Shown here piece after piece: positions 1 through 5,477 of a DNA stretch of 5,756 nt. The position numbers were made by a program, and so were the translations under genes. Position 1 is the stretch's first letter, and the number at the start of each line of letters is the position of its first letter. This DNA comes from Chloroflexota bacterium (GTDB lineage: Bacteria; Chloroflexota; Anaerolineae; UBA4142), in contig JACQGS010000255.1 in the NCBI GenBank assembly GCA_016199405.1, positions 1-5,756 of the forward strand. Direction: 5' to 3'. The notes under the pieces were generated by a model. The model was not told where the DNA came from, made no database searches, and saw nothing but the letters and a program-made list of their open reading frames with translations.

Positions 1-894
1 AAAGCCGGCAAGACCGATGTGATGATCTTCAAGAAACCATCGGCGGCTGGAATTGCGCAGCCCGGTCACATTCACGAAGGCGCGTGCCCCGGCGTGGGCT
101 CGGTGAAATATCCGCTGACGAATACGACGGACGGCAAATCAACCACGACCGTTGACGCATCGCTCGCATCGTTGCAAGCCGGCGGATTCGCGATCAATTT
201 GCACAAGTCTACAACCGAAGCCGGCGTGTATGTTGCGTGCGGCAGCATTCCGAAAAAAGTAACGATCACGCTCGGTCCGGGCCGCGATGCAACGCAGGCA
301 GGGACAGTCGTTCTCCTTGCGCAAGGGAGCAAAACGGAAGTGAGCATGACTCTGGCTGGTCCGGTCGCCGGCGTCGCGCAGCCGGCGCACATTCACGAAG
401 GGACATGCCCCGGCGCCGGCGCAGTCAAGTTTCCATTGACCAACGTCACGGACGGCAAATCCGTTACCGTTGTGGATATGTCGATCAGTGATTTACAAAA
501 AGGCGGATTTGCGATCAACGCGCACAAGTCGACGACTGAAGCCGGCGTGTGGACCGCGTGTTCCGAAATTCCGCAAGAAATGACCCTCGTGTTCGGTCCC
601 GGGCGCGATGCAACCCAAGCCGGTTCCGTCACGTTCACCGGCAAAGGCGCGACGACGGTCGTCACCGTCAGTCTGAGTGGAAGCGTCGCCGGCGTTGCGC
701 AACCCGGTCACATTCACGAAGGCACATGCCCGGGCGTTGGCGCGGTCAAGTTCCCGCTCAGCAATGCCGTGGATGGAAAATCCACAACCGAAGTTAACGC
801 CACGCTTGCTGATTTGCTCAAGGGTGGTTACTCGGTCAACTTCCACAAGTCCGCCGCGGAAGTCGGCGTGTACGTTGCTTGCGTCACGATCAAG
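1..894 (+). repeat. Tandem coding repeat, three modules of exactly 321 bp
   Basis: The codon for the first His of HIHEG falls at 67, 388 and 709, giving two identical spacings of 321 bp (107 codons) with no indels between copies. Copies share long identical protein stretches such as PGRDATQAG, HIHEG and DGKS. The first copy is cut by the window edge, so the true copy number is unknown. Equal spacing and high identity suggest recent duplication or homogenisation by recombination. Confidence 0.9.
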
Positions 895-897
895 TAA
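1..897 (+). CDS. CHRD-like / SOD-fold-like multi-module exported protein (5' end missing)
   Basis: The frame is open from the first base, so the true start and any signal peptide lie upstream; 298 residues are visible. The protein is at least three tandem copies of a module of about 107 residues. Each copy has HIHEG-x-CPG, then VK(F/Y)PL-x-N, DGKS, then (L/A/F)HKS and VACxxI. With the first visible residue as 1, the conserved His/Cys are H23/H25/C29/H68/C80, then the same set +107 and +214. The HIHEG-x-C and DGKS signature is that of proteins annotated as CHRD-domain proteins. The module also parallels Cu/Zn SOD: an N-terminal QAG-x-V-x-F strand, HxH before a Cys, a later lone His, and a terminal AC(G) motif. 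The Zn-ligand loop and the catalytic Arg before ACG are absent, so dismutase activity is not predicted; metal binding or a structural surface role is inferred. Module recognition is strong, function is open. A MITE-like element and a terminator follow. Confidence 0.85.
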   Translation, partial: KAGKTDVMIFKKPSAAGIAQPGHIHEGACPGVGSVKYPLTNTTDGKSTTTVDASLASLQAGGFAINLHKSTTEAGVYVACGSIPKKVTITLGPGRDATQAGTVVLLAQGSKTEVSMTLAGPVAGVAQPAHIHEGTCPGAGAVKFPLTNVTDGKSVTVVDMSISDLQKGGFAINAHKSTTEAGVWTACSEIPQEMTLVFGPGRDATQAGSVTFTGKGATTVVTVSLSGSVAGVAQPGHIHEGTCPGVGAVKFPLSNAVDGKSTTEVNATLADLLKGGYSVNFHKSAAEVGVYVACVTIK

Positions 898-921
898 TCG
901 CGCGAATTTCAACCAACCAGC

Positions 922-1016
922 TAGCAGTCTGTCGGAGAGGTAGCCTAGCCCCTCGTGGGCGTCCTCAAAAACGCGCACAAGGCGCTATGCTACGGGGGCT
1001 CTCCGACAAACTGCTA
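922..1016. mobile_element. MITE-like inverted-repeat element with TA flanks (candidate)
   Basis: Arms at 921-939 and 999-1017 are 19-nt inverted repeats with one mismatch (outer sequence CTAGCAG / CTGCTAG, inner GTCGGAGAG / CTCTCCGAC). They enclose about 60 nt with a further GTAGC/GCTAC pairing and no meaningful ORF. Each end carries TA outside the GCAG repeat terminus, which fits the TA target duplication of IS630/Tc1-mariner-type elements and gives a 91-bp element between TAs. The mobilising transposase is not in the window. Alternatives are a dispersed REP-like repeat or a structured RNA tail of the upstream transcript. Confidence 0.55.
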
Positions 1017-1026
1017 GGCGAAAACA

Positions 1027-1070
1027 ACTGCGCCGGACGAGAGACACTCGACCGGCGCAGTCTTTTTTTT
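1027..1070 (+). terminator. Strong rho-independent terminator
   Basis: A 10-bp perfect GC-rich stem (1027-1036 with 1052-1061) contains an inner CGAG/CTCG pairing and is followed by eight T at 1063-1070. It most likely ends the 1-897 transcript, although it lies 130 nt past the stop, beyond the MITE-like element. Confidence 0.9.
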
Positions 1071-1081
1071 CAAACGGATTC

Positions 1082-1109
1082 TTGACTCGCGGCACCCTCC
1101 GAGTAGAAT
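1082..1109 (+). promoter_or_regulatory. Sigma70-type promoter for the 1148 gene
   Basis: TTGACT (1082-1087) and TAGAAT (1104-1109) each match the consensus at five of six bases and are 16 nt apart. They sit directly after the upstream terminator and 38 nt before the ATG at 1148. Transcription would start near 1116, giving a leader of roughly 30 nt. A purine-rich AAAGAGA at 1131-1137 is a weak ribosome-binding candidate. Confidence 0.7.
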
Positions 1110-1147
1110 ACCTCCGCGCGATACTCGCACAAAGAGACATACTCCGA

Positions 1148-2023
1148 ATGAATCCTGTTCACGCTCGTTCAAATTTCCTTGGCACACTTTGGCGCGCGGG
1201 CGTGATCGCGCTGATTGCCCTCTCTCCCGGTTGCGCGAGTTCGCCGACGCCAACGCCGACGCCTGCCGCAACTCTAACGCCGCGAGCCACACGCACACTC
1301 ATTCCCGATGCGCCCACGCCGGCGCCAACTCAAACGGATACGCCCACGCCGACTCCAACTCCCACGCCTTTTCCCACCGTCAATTATTCTTTCGTTCTCA
1401 AACCCGGACCCGCGTTCGACTCATCGCCGGGTACGGCAGAATTTATCAGCAAGGGCAATCAGACGGAGGTGAACATCGCCATCAATTCGCGATTTGTCGG
1501 GCAGGTGAGAGCCGCGCAAATTCAAGAAGGTTTTTGCTTGGCGAGCGGCATCTTGAAATTTCCGCTGACCAACGTGGTTGACGGAAAATCCACAACAATT
1601 ATCAGCGATACGCTTGGCAGTCTTCTCACCGGCGCGCTTTCGCTCAACCTCAAACCCGCGCCGGACGCGGCGACGTTTATCGCATGCAATGGTCTGCCCA
1701 AAGGCAGCGTTGTCTATTTCGGTCCCGGCAAAGACGAACACCGCGCCGGCGCGGCGCTATTGCTCGCGGCGGAAGGACGCACCGAAGTGACGTTGCAGAT
1801 GGCGATGGAGACGCCGGACATTGTGCGGCCCGTGCGTATCTACGCGGGCAGTTGTCCCAATGTGGGTGAGGTCAAATATCCGCTCAATAACATCGTAGAC
1901 GGGAAATCTTTCACATCCGTGCCAATCCCATTGGCTGATTTCCTACGCACGAGTTCTGCCATCAGCGTCCTCAAATCGTCCGCGGAATCGAATGTGTTTG
2001 TGGCGTGCGGCGCAATAAAATAA
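1148..2023 (+). CDS. Lipoprotein with two degenerate CHRD-like modules
   Basis: Encodes 291 residues from ATG 1148. A TTG at 1082 in the same frame is better explained as the -35 box. The N-terminus has basic residues, a hydrophobic stretch (about 18-26) and a lipobox-like LSPGC with C29, so the protein is probably lipid-anchored and surface-exposed. A Thr/Pro-rich spacer runs to about residue 77. Two modules follow, 106 residues apart, of the same family as the upstream gene: they keep PL(T/N)N, VDGKS, GPGKD and the Cys pairs C130/C180 and C236/C287. The HIHEG motif has become QIQEG (Q124, Q126) and RIYAG (R230, Y232), and the later His is missing or replaced in both. It is thus a paralogue that keeps the fold and likely disulfides but not the candidate metal ligands. 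Function unknown; a structural or binding role is inferred. Confidence 0.85.
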   Translation: MNPVHARSNFLGTLWRAGVIALIALSPGCASSPTPTPTPAATLTPRATRTLIPDAPTPAPTQTDTPTPTPTPTPFPTVNYSFVLKPGPAFDSSPGTAEFISKGNQTEVNIAINSRFVGQVRAAQIQEGFCLASGILKFPLTNVVDGKSTTIISDTLGSLLTGALSLNLKPAPDAATFIACNGLPKGSVVYFGPGKDEHRAGAALLLAAEGRTEVTLQMAMETPDIVRPVRIYAGSCPNVGEVKYPLNNIVDGKSFTSVPIPLADFLRTSSAISVLKSSAESNVFVACGAIK

Positions 2024-2056
2024 AGACCCGAAGGGTTTCCAAAACCCTTCGGGTCT
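2024..2056. terminator. Bidirectional terminator between convergent genes
   Basis: A perfect 15-bp stem (2024-2038 with 2042-2056) with a 3-nt loop starts right after the TAA of the plus-strand lipoprotein gene and ends 4 nt past the stop of the minus-strand cytochrome gene. On the minus strand it is followed by TTTATTTTATT, a good U-tract. On the plus strand the following sequence is only weakly T-rich. It probably serves both genes, more efficiently for the minus-strand one. Confidence 0.85.
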
Positions 2057-2060
2057 GATC

Positions 2061-2537
2061 TCAATTATCCGGCGCGCCCGCCGCGATCCAGTTGATAATG
2101 AATTGCTTTTGGTCTTTGGTCAATTTGGGTTCGATTTCAAACGGCATGAAATCAATTTGAATGTAGCGAATCATGATACTGCCGTCCGGATCGCGCGGCT
2201 TGACGACGATGCCGCTCAATCCGCCCTTCATCACGCCGGCGTAGGTTTCCAGACTCATATCTTGAATTGGTTTCGTTCCGCCGTGACAGCGCAAGCAGAA
2301 CTCTTTGAAAATCGGCAGCACCTCATTTTGGAAACTCACTTGCGCGCCCGGCGTCGGCACGACGGTGACCGGCGGCGCTTTGGTCGGCGTGGGACCGCTC
2401 GGCGTCGCAGTTGCCGCGGGCGTCGCGGGCACCAGTGTTGAAGCCGGCACCGACGTTGCCGTCGGAATTGGCGTGCACGCGGCGATCATGCCGAGCGCGA
2501 TGGATGCGATCACGCAAAGCGTAACGATAAATTTCAC
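2061..2537 (-). CDS. Monoheme c-type cytochrome lipoprotein
   Basis: 158 residues. An N-terminal hydrophobic signal ends in the lipobox MIAAC with C21, then comes a Thr/Pro/Ala-rich spacer to about residue 64, so the heme domain should sit at the outer face of the membrane. The domain begins VSFQNEVLPIF, followed by the single heme-binding motif CLRCH (C81-H85) and a candidate sixth ligand M131 in FMPFE. The ending resembles the QFIINWIAAGAP tail of the small cytochrome-c domains often labelled planctomycete-type (PSCyt1-like). It is a likely electron carrier. The start is GTG 2537, supported by a purine-rich GGGGGAGGGG ribosome-binding site; the ATG two bases upstream is followed at once by TGA. 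The gene lies 171 nt downstream of the tetraheme cytochrome gene with a hairpin between them, so it may have its own promoter; a TATAAA lies at 2553-2558 (minus strand) but no convincing -35 was found. Confidence 0.88.
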   Translation of the reverse strand: MKFIVTLCVIASIALGMIAACTPIPTATSVPASTLVPATPAATATPSGPTPTKAPPVTVVPTPGAQVSFQNEVLPIFKEFCLRCHGGTKPIQDMSLETYAGVMKGGLSGIVVKPRDPDGSIMIRYIQIDFMPFEIEPKLTKDQKQFIINWIAAGAPDN

Positions 2538-2540
2538 ATT

Positions 2541-2550
2541 CCCCTCCCCC
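2541..2550 (-). promoter_or_regulatory. Ribosome-binding site deciding the GTG start of the monoheme cytochrome
   Basis: Minus-strand GGGGGAGGGG contains GGAGG five bases upstream of GTG 2537. This spacing supports the GTG as the true start. Confidence 0.8.
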
Positions 2551-2610
2551 TATTTATACGCACGCGCGCGCTGAATTGTTTTGTGTCCTTTGTGCGCCGA
2601 TTGGTTTCAG

Positions 2611-2660
2611 AAAACAAACAGCCCTGCCGAGTCGTCAAACTCGAGCCGGGCTGTTTTCTT
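2611..2660 (-). terminator. Terminator after the tetraheme cytochrome gene
   Basis: AAACAGCCC (2616-2624) pairs with GGGCTGTTT (2648-2656), and CGAGT/ACTCG (2628-2632 with 2639-2643) pairs inside. T-rich tracts flank both sides: TTTGTTTTC on the minus strand, TTTTCTTTCTTT on the plus strand. By position it ends the tetraheme gene transcript and may separate it from the downstream monoheme gene, though readthrough is possible. Confidence 0.75.
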
Positions 2661-2708
2661 TCTTTGGGTCGTTTAACGGTGTCGCTTGAATGACACGCGT
2701 AACACGAG

Positions 2709-4016
2709 TTACTTGATTGGCAATGTTCGGGCGTACGCCGCGAGATTCGCGATATCCTCCAGCGTCCAGCCCATCGCAAAACCCGAAGGCATCGGTTCGC
2801 CCGGTTGTCCAGACAAGACCTTGTGGAAGAATTCCCACGGATTGTCCGCCGCCAGCGTCCCAACATATTCCGGCGTCTTGTCGTCGCCAAAGTTGATCTT
2901 TTTGCCGTCGCTGCCGTGACACGCGGCGCAGGTCGCTCTGAAAGTGGTTTTGCCTTTCTCCGCATCCCCTTTCACCGATTTGTCGGCATTGATATAGGCG
3001 GCGGTGTCCTTGATCTCTTTTTGGACAAACGTCACCAGCGCCTTGACTTGCGCGGCATCCAGATTGGCGGAAAAGTCGTGATCCTTGTTCTTCTTGCCGG
3101 TCAGCCACGCGGTCAAGTCGTCCGCGGATAGCGTCGCCGATTTTAGAACGCCGGTAAAGCCGGTCTTGTGCGAACCGGAACCATACGCGCCATCCTTGCC
3201 CTTGTAGTCCCAGCCGTGACACTCTTTGCAGCGCCACGTATCGGGTCCGGTGCGCGTGTTCGTCGTCTGCGTCTTCCACAACACTTGGTCGGTCTTGGGG
3301 GCTTCCGCGCCCGTGACCTTCCACCACGCATCGTACAAAGGTCCGCCTTCGCTCGACCCAGGTGTCTTGGACAAGGTCTGCGCATACGCCAGCACGTTCA
3401 CATAGTCCTGCGCTTTCCAGTTGTTCGTGATCCCAGATGGCATGGGCCAGCCCGGTTGTCCGACCCGGACTTTGTGGATAAACTCCCAGGGATTGTCCGC
3501 CGCAAGAATTCCTATCACTTCGGGCGCGGCGATCGTTCCAAAGTTGATCGCATTCCCATTCGGTCCGTGACAATCCGTGCAGACTTTTCCATACTGGCTC
3601 TTGCCCGCAACCGCATCGCCGCCCTTGCTACTCTTGTCGGCGTTGACCATCGTCGCGGTGTCAATCTGTCCCTCGGTGATGAACACGGTCAGGTCAATCA
3701 AGTCCTGTTCTTTCAGGAACTTGGAAAAATCATGGTCGGCGTTCGGCTTGCCCTTGAGACTTGCCAGCACGTCGGCGGCGGGCTTGGTCTTGGCGCCGGC
3801 AATGCCGACAAAACCGGTCTTGTGCGAGCCGGAGCCGTACGCGCCGTCTTTGCCTTTGTAATCCCAGCCGTGACATTCCTTGCATCGCCACGTGATTTCG
3901 CCTTTGCGCGTGTTCGTCGTCTGGGTCTTCCACAGCGGCTGATCGCCTGTCGGCGCTTTCGCTTCGATCACTTCCCACCAGGTGTCGTACAACACTCCAC
4001 CGCGCACGAGGTCGCC
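2709..4016 (-). repeat. Internal duplication of the diheme unit within the tetraheme cytochrome
   Basis: The halves at about 4016-3354 and 3353-2709 repeat with a period near 218 codons, judged from CKECH to CKECH (218) and CTDCH to CAACH (217). The stretch around CKECHGWDYKG through SHKTGF is identical in protein over more than 20 residues. The DNA there differs at about ten positions, all synonymous, so the duplication is not recent and the motif is under strong purifying selection. Confidence 0.88.
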
Positions 4017-4214
4017 GGATAGCTTCGGCGCGGCGGCTGTGGTGGGCGCGGCTGTGGGTGCGGCAGTCGCCGCGGGTCTGGTTGCCGTGGGTTGTGGTGC
4101 AGTCGTCGCCGCGGGTTTGATTGCCGTAGGTTGCGGCGCAGGGGTTGGCGCGGCGCAACCCACCACCAAGAGGGCGAAAACCACGACCAACCCGATTGTT
4201 AGATGCTTCCTCAT
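2709..4214 (-). CDS. Tetraheme c-type cytochrome lipoprotein, internally duplicated
   Basis: 501 residues. A signal peptide ends at lipobox VVGC with C20, followed by an Ala/Pro/Thr-rich spacer to about residue 66. The rest is two homologous halves (about 67-288 and 289-501). Each half opens with LYDxWW, then LWKTQTTNTR and TWRCKECHGWDYKGKDGAY with a first heme motif (C111-H115; C329-H333). It continues with a class-I-like cytochrome c domain carrying a second motif (CTDCH C212-H216; CAACH C429-H433) and a candidate Met ligand in PMPSG (M258; M475). Four hemes are predicted. The CHGWDYKG type of domain occurs in c-type cytochromes of anaerobes, but I cannot tie it to a specific substrate. It is inferred to be an electron carrier outside the membrane, possibly between the cupredoxin upstream and the monoheme cytochrome downstream. 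ATG 4214 is fixed by a TAGGAGG six bases upstream. Confidence 0.92.
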   Translation of the reverse strand: MRKHLTIGLVVVFALLVVGCAAPTPAPQPTAIKPAATTAPQPTATRPAATAAPTAAPTTAAAPKLSGDLVRGGVLYDTWWEVIEAKAPTGDQPLWKTQTTNTRKGEITWRCKECHGWDYKGKDGAYGSGSHKTGFVGIAGAKTKPAADVLASLKGKPNADHDFSKFLKEQDLIDLTVFITEGQIDTATMVNADKSSKGGDAVAGKSQYGKVCTDCHGPNGNAINFGTIAAPEVIGILAADNPWEFIHKVRVGQPGWPMPSGITNNWKAQDYVNVLAYAQTLSKTPGSSEGGPLYDAWWKVTGAEAPKTDQVLWKTQTTNTRTGPDTWRCKECHGWDYKGKDGAYGSGSHKTGFTGVLKSATLSADDLTAWLTGKKNKDHDFSANLDAAQVKALVTFVQKEIKDTAAYINADKSVKGDAEKGKTTFRATCAACHGSDGKKINFGDDKTPEYVGTLAADNPWEFFHKVLSGQPGEPMPSGFAMGWTLEDIANLAAYARTLPIK

Positions 4215-4220
4215 CGAATG

Positions 4221-4227
4221 CCTCCTA
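4221..4227 (-). promoter_or_regulatory. Ribosome-binding site of the tetraheme cytochrome gene
   Basis: Minus-strand TAGGAGG is a near-perfect Shine-Dalgarno, six bases before ATG 4214. Confidence 0.85.
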
Positions 4228-4289
4228 AATGTGGAAAAATAGCTTCAGATGCCAGTGCATTCGGTTGCTTCTTGATCCTCCTTTTAATA

Positions 4290-4361
4290 CCTTCGCCAGA
4301 AACCCGTTTTCTCCGAGAAAACGGGTTTCTCTCCACGCTCGCGGAATGATTTTGGCGAAGG
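4290..4361. repeat. Nested palindrome, copy 1 of an intergenic dispersed repeat
   Basis: AGAAACCCGTTTTCT (4298-4312) and its exact inverse (4316-4330) form a 15-bp stem with a 3-nt loop. An outer pair, CCTTCGCCA (4290-4298) with TGGCGAAGG (4353-4361), encloses it. The same 15-nt arms recur at 5385-5448, and both copies continue with CTCT and ACGCTC. No T-tract follows on the minus strand, so it is not a typical terminator. It fills most of the 187-nt gap between the cupredoxin and tetraheme genes. Confidence 0.8.
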
Positions 4362-4401
4362 CATTGTCCTTTTCGGTGTGGTATACAAGTAGAGGTGAAT
4401 G

Positions 4402-5346
4402 TCAATTCCCGCGCCAGATCTTCACGACCTGCAACACGACAAAACTGTAAATGGACCAAATTCCCAAGAGCACCGCGATAAACGTGATTGCCACGATCTG
4501 TCCGATCGATTCGGTGCCAATTGGACCAACGACGTACGCCGCCGGCGGCACCCCCGCTAACTGAATCTCAATCGTCTGTTGGCTCTCGGCATAAATTCCC
4601 ATGCCTTCAAATTGCGCGGTGATCTTTTGGCGTTCCGCCTCCAGCGTCGTCGCATAATCCAAAGACGCCGCGCCGTTCGCGTCCGTCTTGGCGACGCCGA
4701 TTTCCATTTTGCCTTTCCGCCCAATAAATTCCGCGTTGCTGTAGAATCGGATTTCGGCTTTGGAAACCGGCGCGCCTTTGCCATCTTTGAGCGTAACTTT
4801 CAGATTCACCGACTCTCCGCCGGCAAGGATGGTCGTGGACGGAGCCAGCGCAAGTATCGTTGGCGTCAGTGCTGTCGCTACGCTGGCGACACCGCCCCGC
4901 TTGACGATGAGTTGCCCCTTCTGAAGTCGCTCGTGCAAATCACACTTCAGGTCGCACTTGAATTCAAAAGTCCCTGGCTTGTCGGCGACGAACTTGAGCG
5001 TTGCTTCGCGATTGCTCGGCGTGAGTGCGTCCGATTCCAGTTTGTAGCCTTCCAGAGCCAAGATGTGTTCTTCGAGGGGTTTGGACTTGTGCGCCCACAC
5101 CAACGTGAGTTCCACCAACTGTCCTTGCTCCATCTCAATGATAAAAAGACCTTCCTGCTCGCCGCGGCAGTTTGGCGGTTTGGTCACGCACTGAAAGCCA
5201 TTGTCGGTGATTTCGACGCGAATCTTGACTGCCTCCGGCGACTGCGCGAGCGCCATCCGCGGCGACCCCGCGTAGAGAAGGATACCTGTCAATGCAATCG
5301 AAAGCACTAGCCCGCGCCCACTCGAAAAAAGTTTGCTGAATGTCAT
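4402..5346 (-). CDS. Membrane-anchored cupredoxin with CuA-like site and Ig-like domain
   Basis: 314 residues from ATG 5346, chosen because GGAGG lies five bases upstream; a TTG further up would place that site inside the gene. Residues 1-35 look like a signal peptide ending MALA. Residues about 40-150 form a cupredoxin-like domain with an early C53/C60 pair, H86 and H94, then CDLKCDLH (C131, C135, H138) ahead of KGQLIV. This resembles the CuA loop of cytochrome oxidase subunit II and nitrous-oxide reductase, but Cys-to-His is one residue shorter and the usual Met is replaced (L141 is nearest). Residues about 160-262 look like a bacterial Ig-like/invasin-type domain (GGESVNLKVTLKD, TDANGAASLDY). 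A C-terminal transmembrane helix (about 281-308) ends in a short basic tail. Copper binding and electron transfer are inferred. It is followed 187 nt later, same strand, by the tetraheme cytochrome. It could instead be a copper-binding or structural surface protein. Confidence 0.85.
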   Translation of the reverse strand: MTFSKLFSSGRGLVLSIALTGILLYAGSPRMALAQSPEAVKIRVEITDNGFQCVTKPPNCRGEQEGLFIIEMEQGQLVELTLVWAHKSKPLEEHILALEGYKLESDALTPSNREATLKFVADKPGTFEFKCDLKCDLHERLQKGQLIVKRGGVASVATALTPTILALAPSTTILAGGESVNLKVTLKDGKGAPVSKAEIRFYSNAEFIGRKGKMEIGVAKTDANGAASLDYATTLEAERQKITAQFEGMGIYAESQQTIEIQLAGVPPAAYVVGPIGTESIGQIVAITFIAVLLGIWSIYSFVVLQVVKIWRGN

Positions 5347-5351
5347 CCTGT

Positions 5352-5356
5352 CCTCC
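5352..5356 (-). promoter_or_regulatory. Ribosome-binding site fixing the ATG 5346 start
   Basis: Minus-strand GGAGG lies five bases upstream of ATG 5346, which rules against the in-frame TTG at 5358 as the start. Confidence 0.85.
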
Positions 5357-5384
5357 AATCAATCTGCCTTGCTTCGCTCAACTC

Positions 5385-5448
5385 AGAAACCCGTTTTCTG
5401 CGTTTTCCCACCTGATTTCATGCCGCACAGGCAAGAAAACGGGTTTCT
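5385..5448. repeat. Long-loop palindrome, copy 2 of the intergenic dispersed repeat
   Basis: The same 15-nt arms as at 4298-4330 occur here (5385-5399 and 5434-5448), separated by 34 nt instead of 3. Both copies run on into CTCT and ACGCTC, which points to a shared repeat family with a variable centre. The copy lies just upstream of the cupredoxin gene. Confidence 0.8.
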
Positions 5449-5477
5449 CTGACGCTCTCCGTCAACCATCTAATCCT

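Noticed and set aside
1..897. CRISPR-like or non-coding tandem repeat
   Set aside because: The 321-bp repeats are coding throughout, in one frame, with protein-level conservation.
921..1017. Large inverted repeat as the terminator of the 1-897 gene
   Set aside because: No T-tract follows the arms; the true terminator is the hairpin with eight T at 1027-1070.
1082..1147. TTG start extending the plus-strand lipoprotein by 22 residues
   Set aside because: The TTG is part of a good -35 hexamer, and the extension would precede an otherwise normal lipoprotein signal that begins at ATG 1148.
2635..3573. 312-residue minus-strand ORF in another frame
   Set aside because: It overlaps the tetraheme cytochrome and is Arg/Gly/Trp-rich with no recognisable domain; a frame shadow.
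3168..4022. 284-residue plus-strand ORF
   Set aside because: It lies antisense to the tetraheme cytochrome, whose four heme motifs and internal duplication are unmistakable; it is Arg/Leu-rich as expected of a shadow frame.
4215..4250. Possible 11-codon leader peptide (MHWHLKLFFHI) upstream of the tetraheme gene
   Set aside because: The nearest AGGAGG is about 16 nt from its ATG, and nothing suggests attenuation.
4579..5310. 243-residue plus-strand ORF
   Set aside because: It is antisense to the cupredoxin gene, which has a signal peptide, membrane helix and a good ribosome-binding site.
5347..5358. Four-residue N-terminal extension of the cupredoxin from TTG 5358
   Set aside because: The Shine-Dalgarno GGAGG would lie inside the coding sequence; ATG 5346 is correctly spaced.
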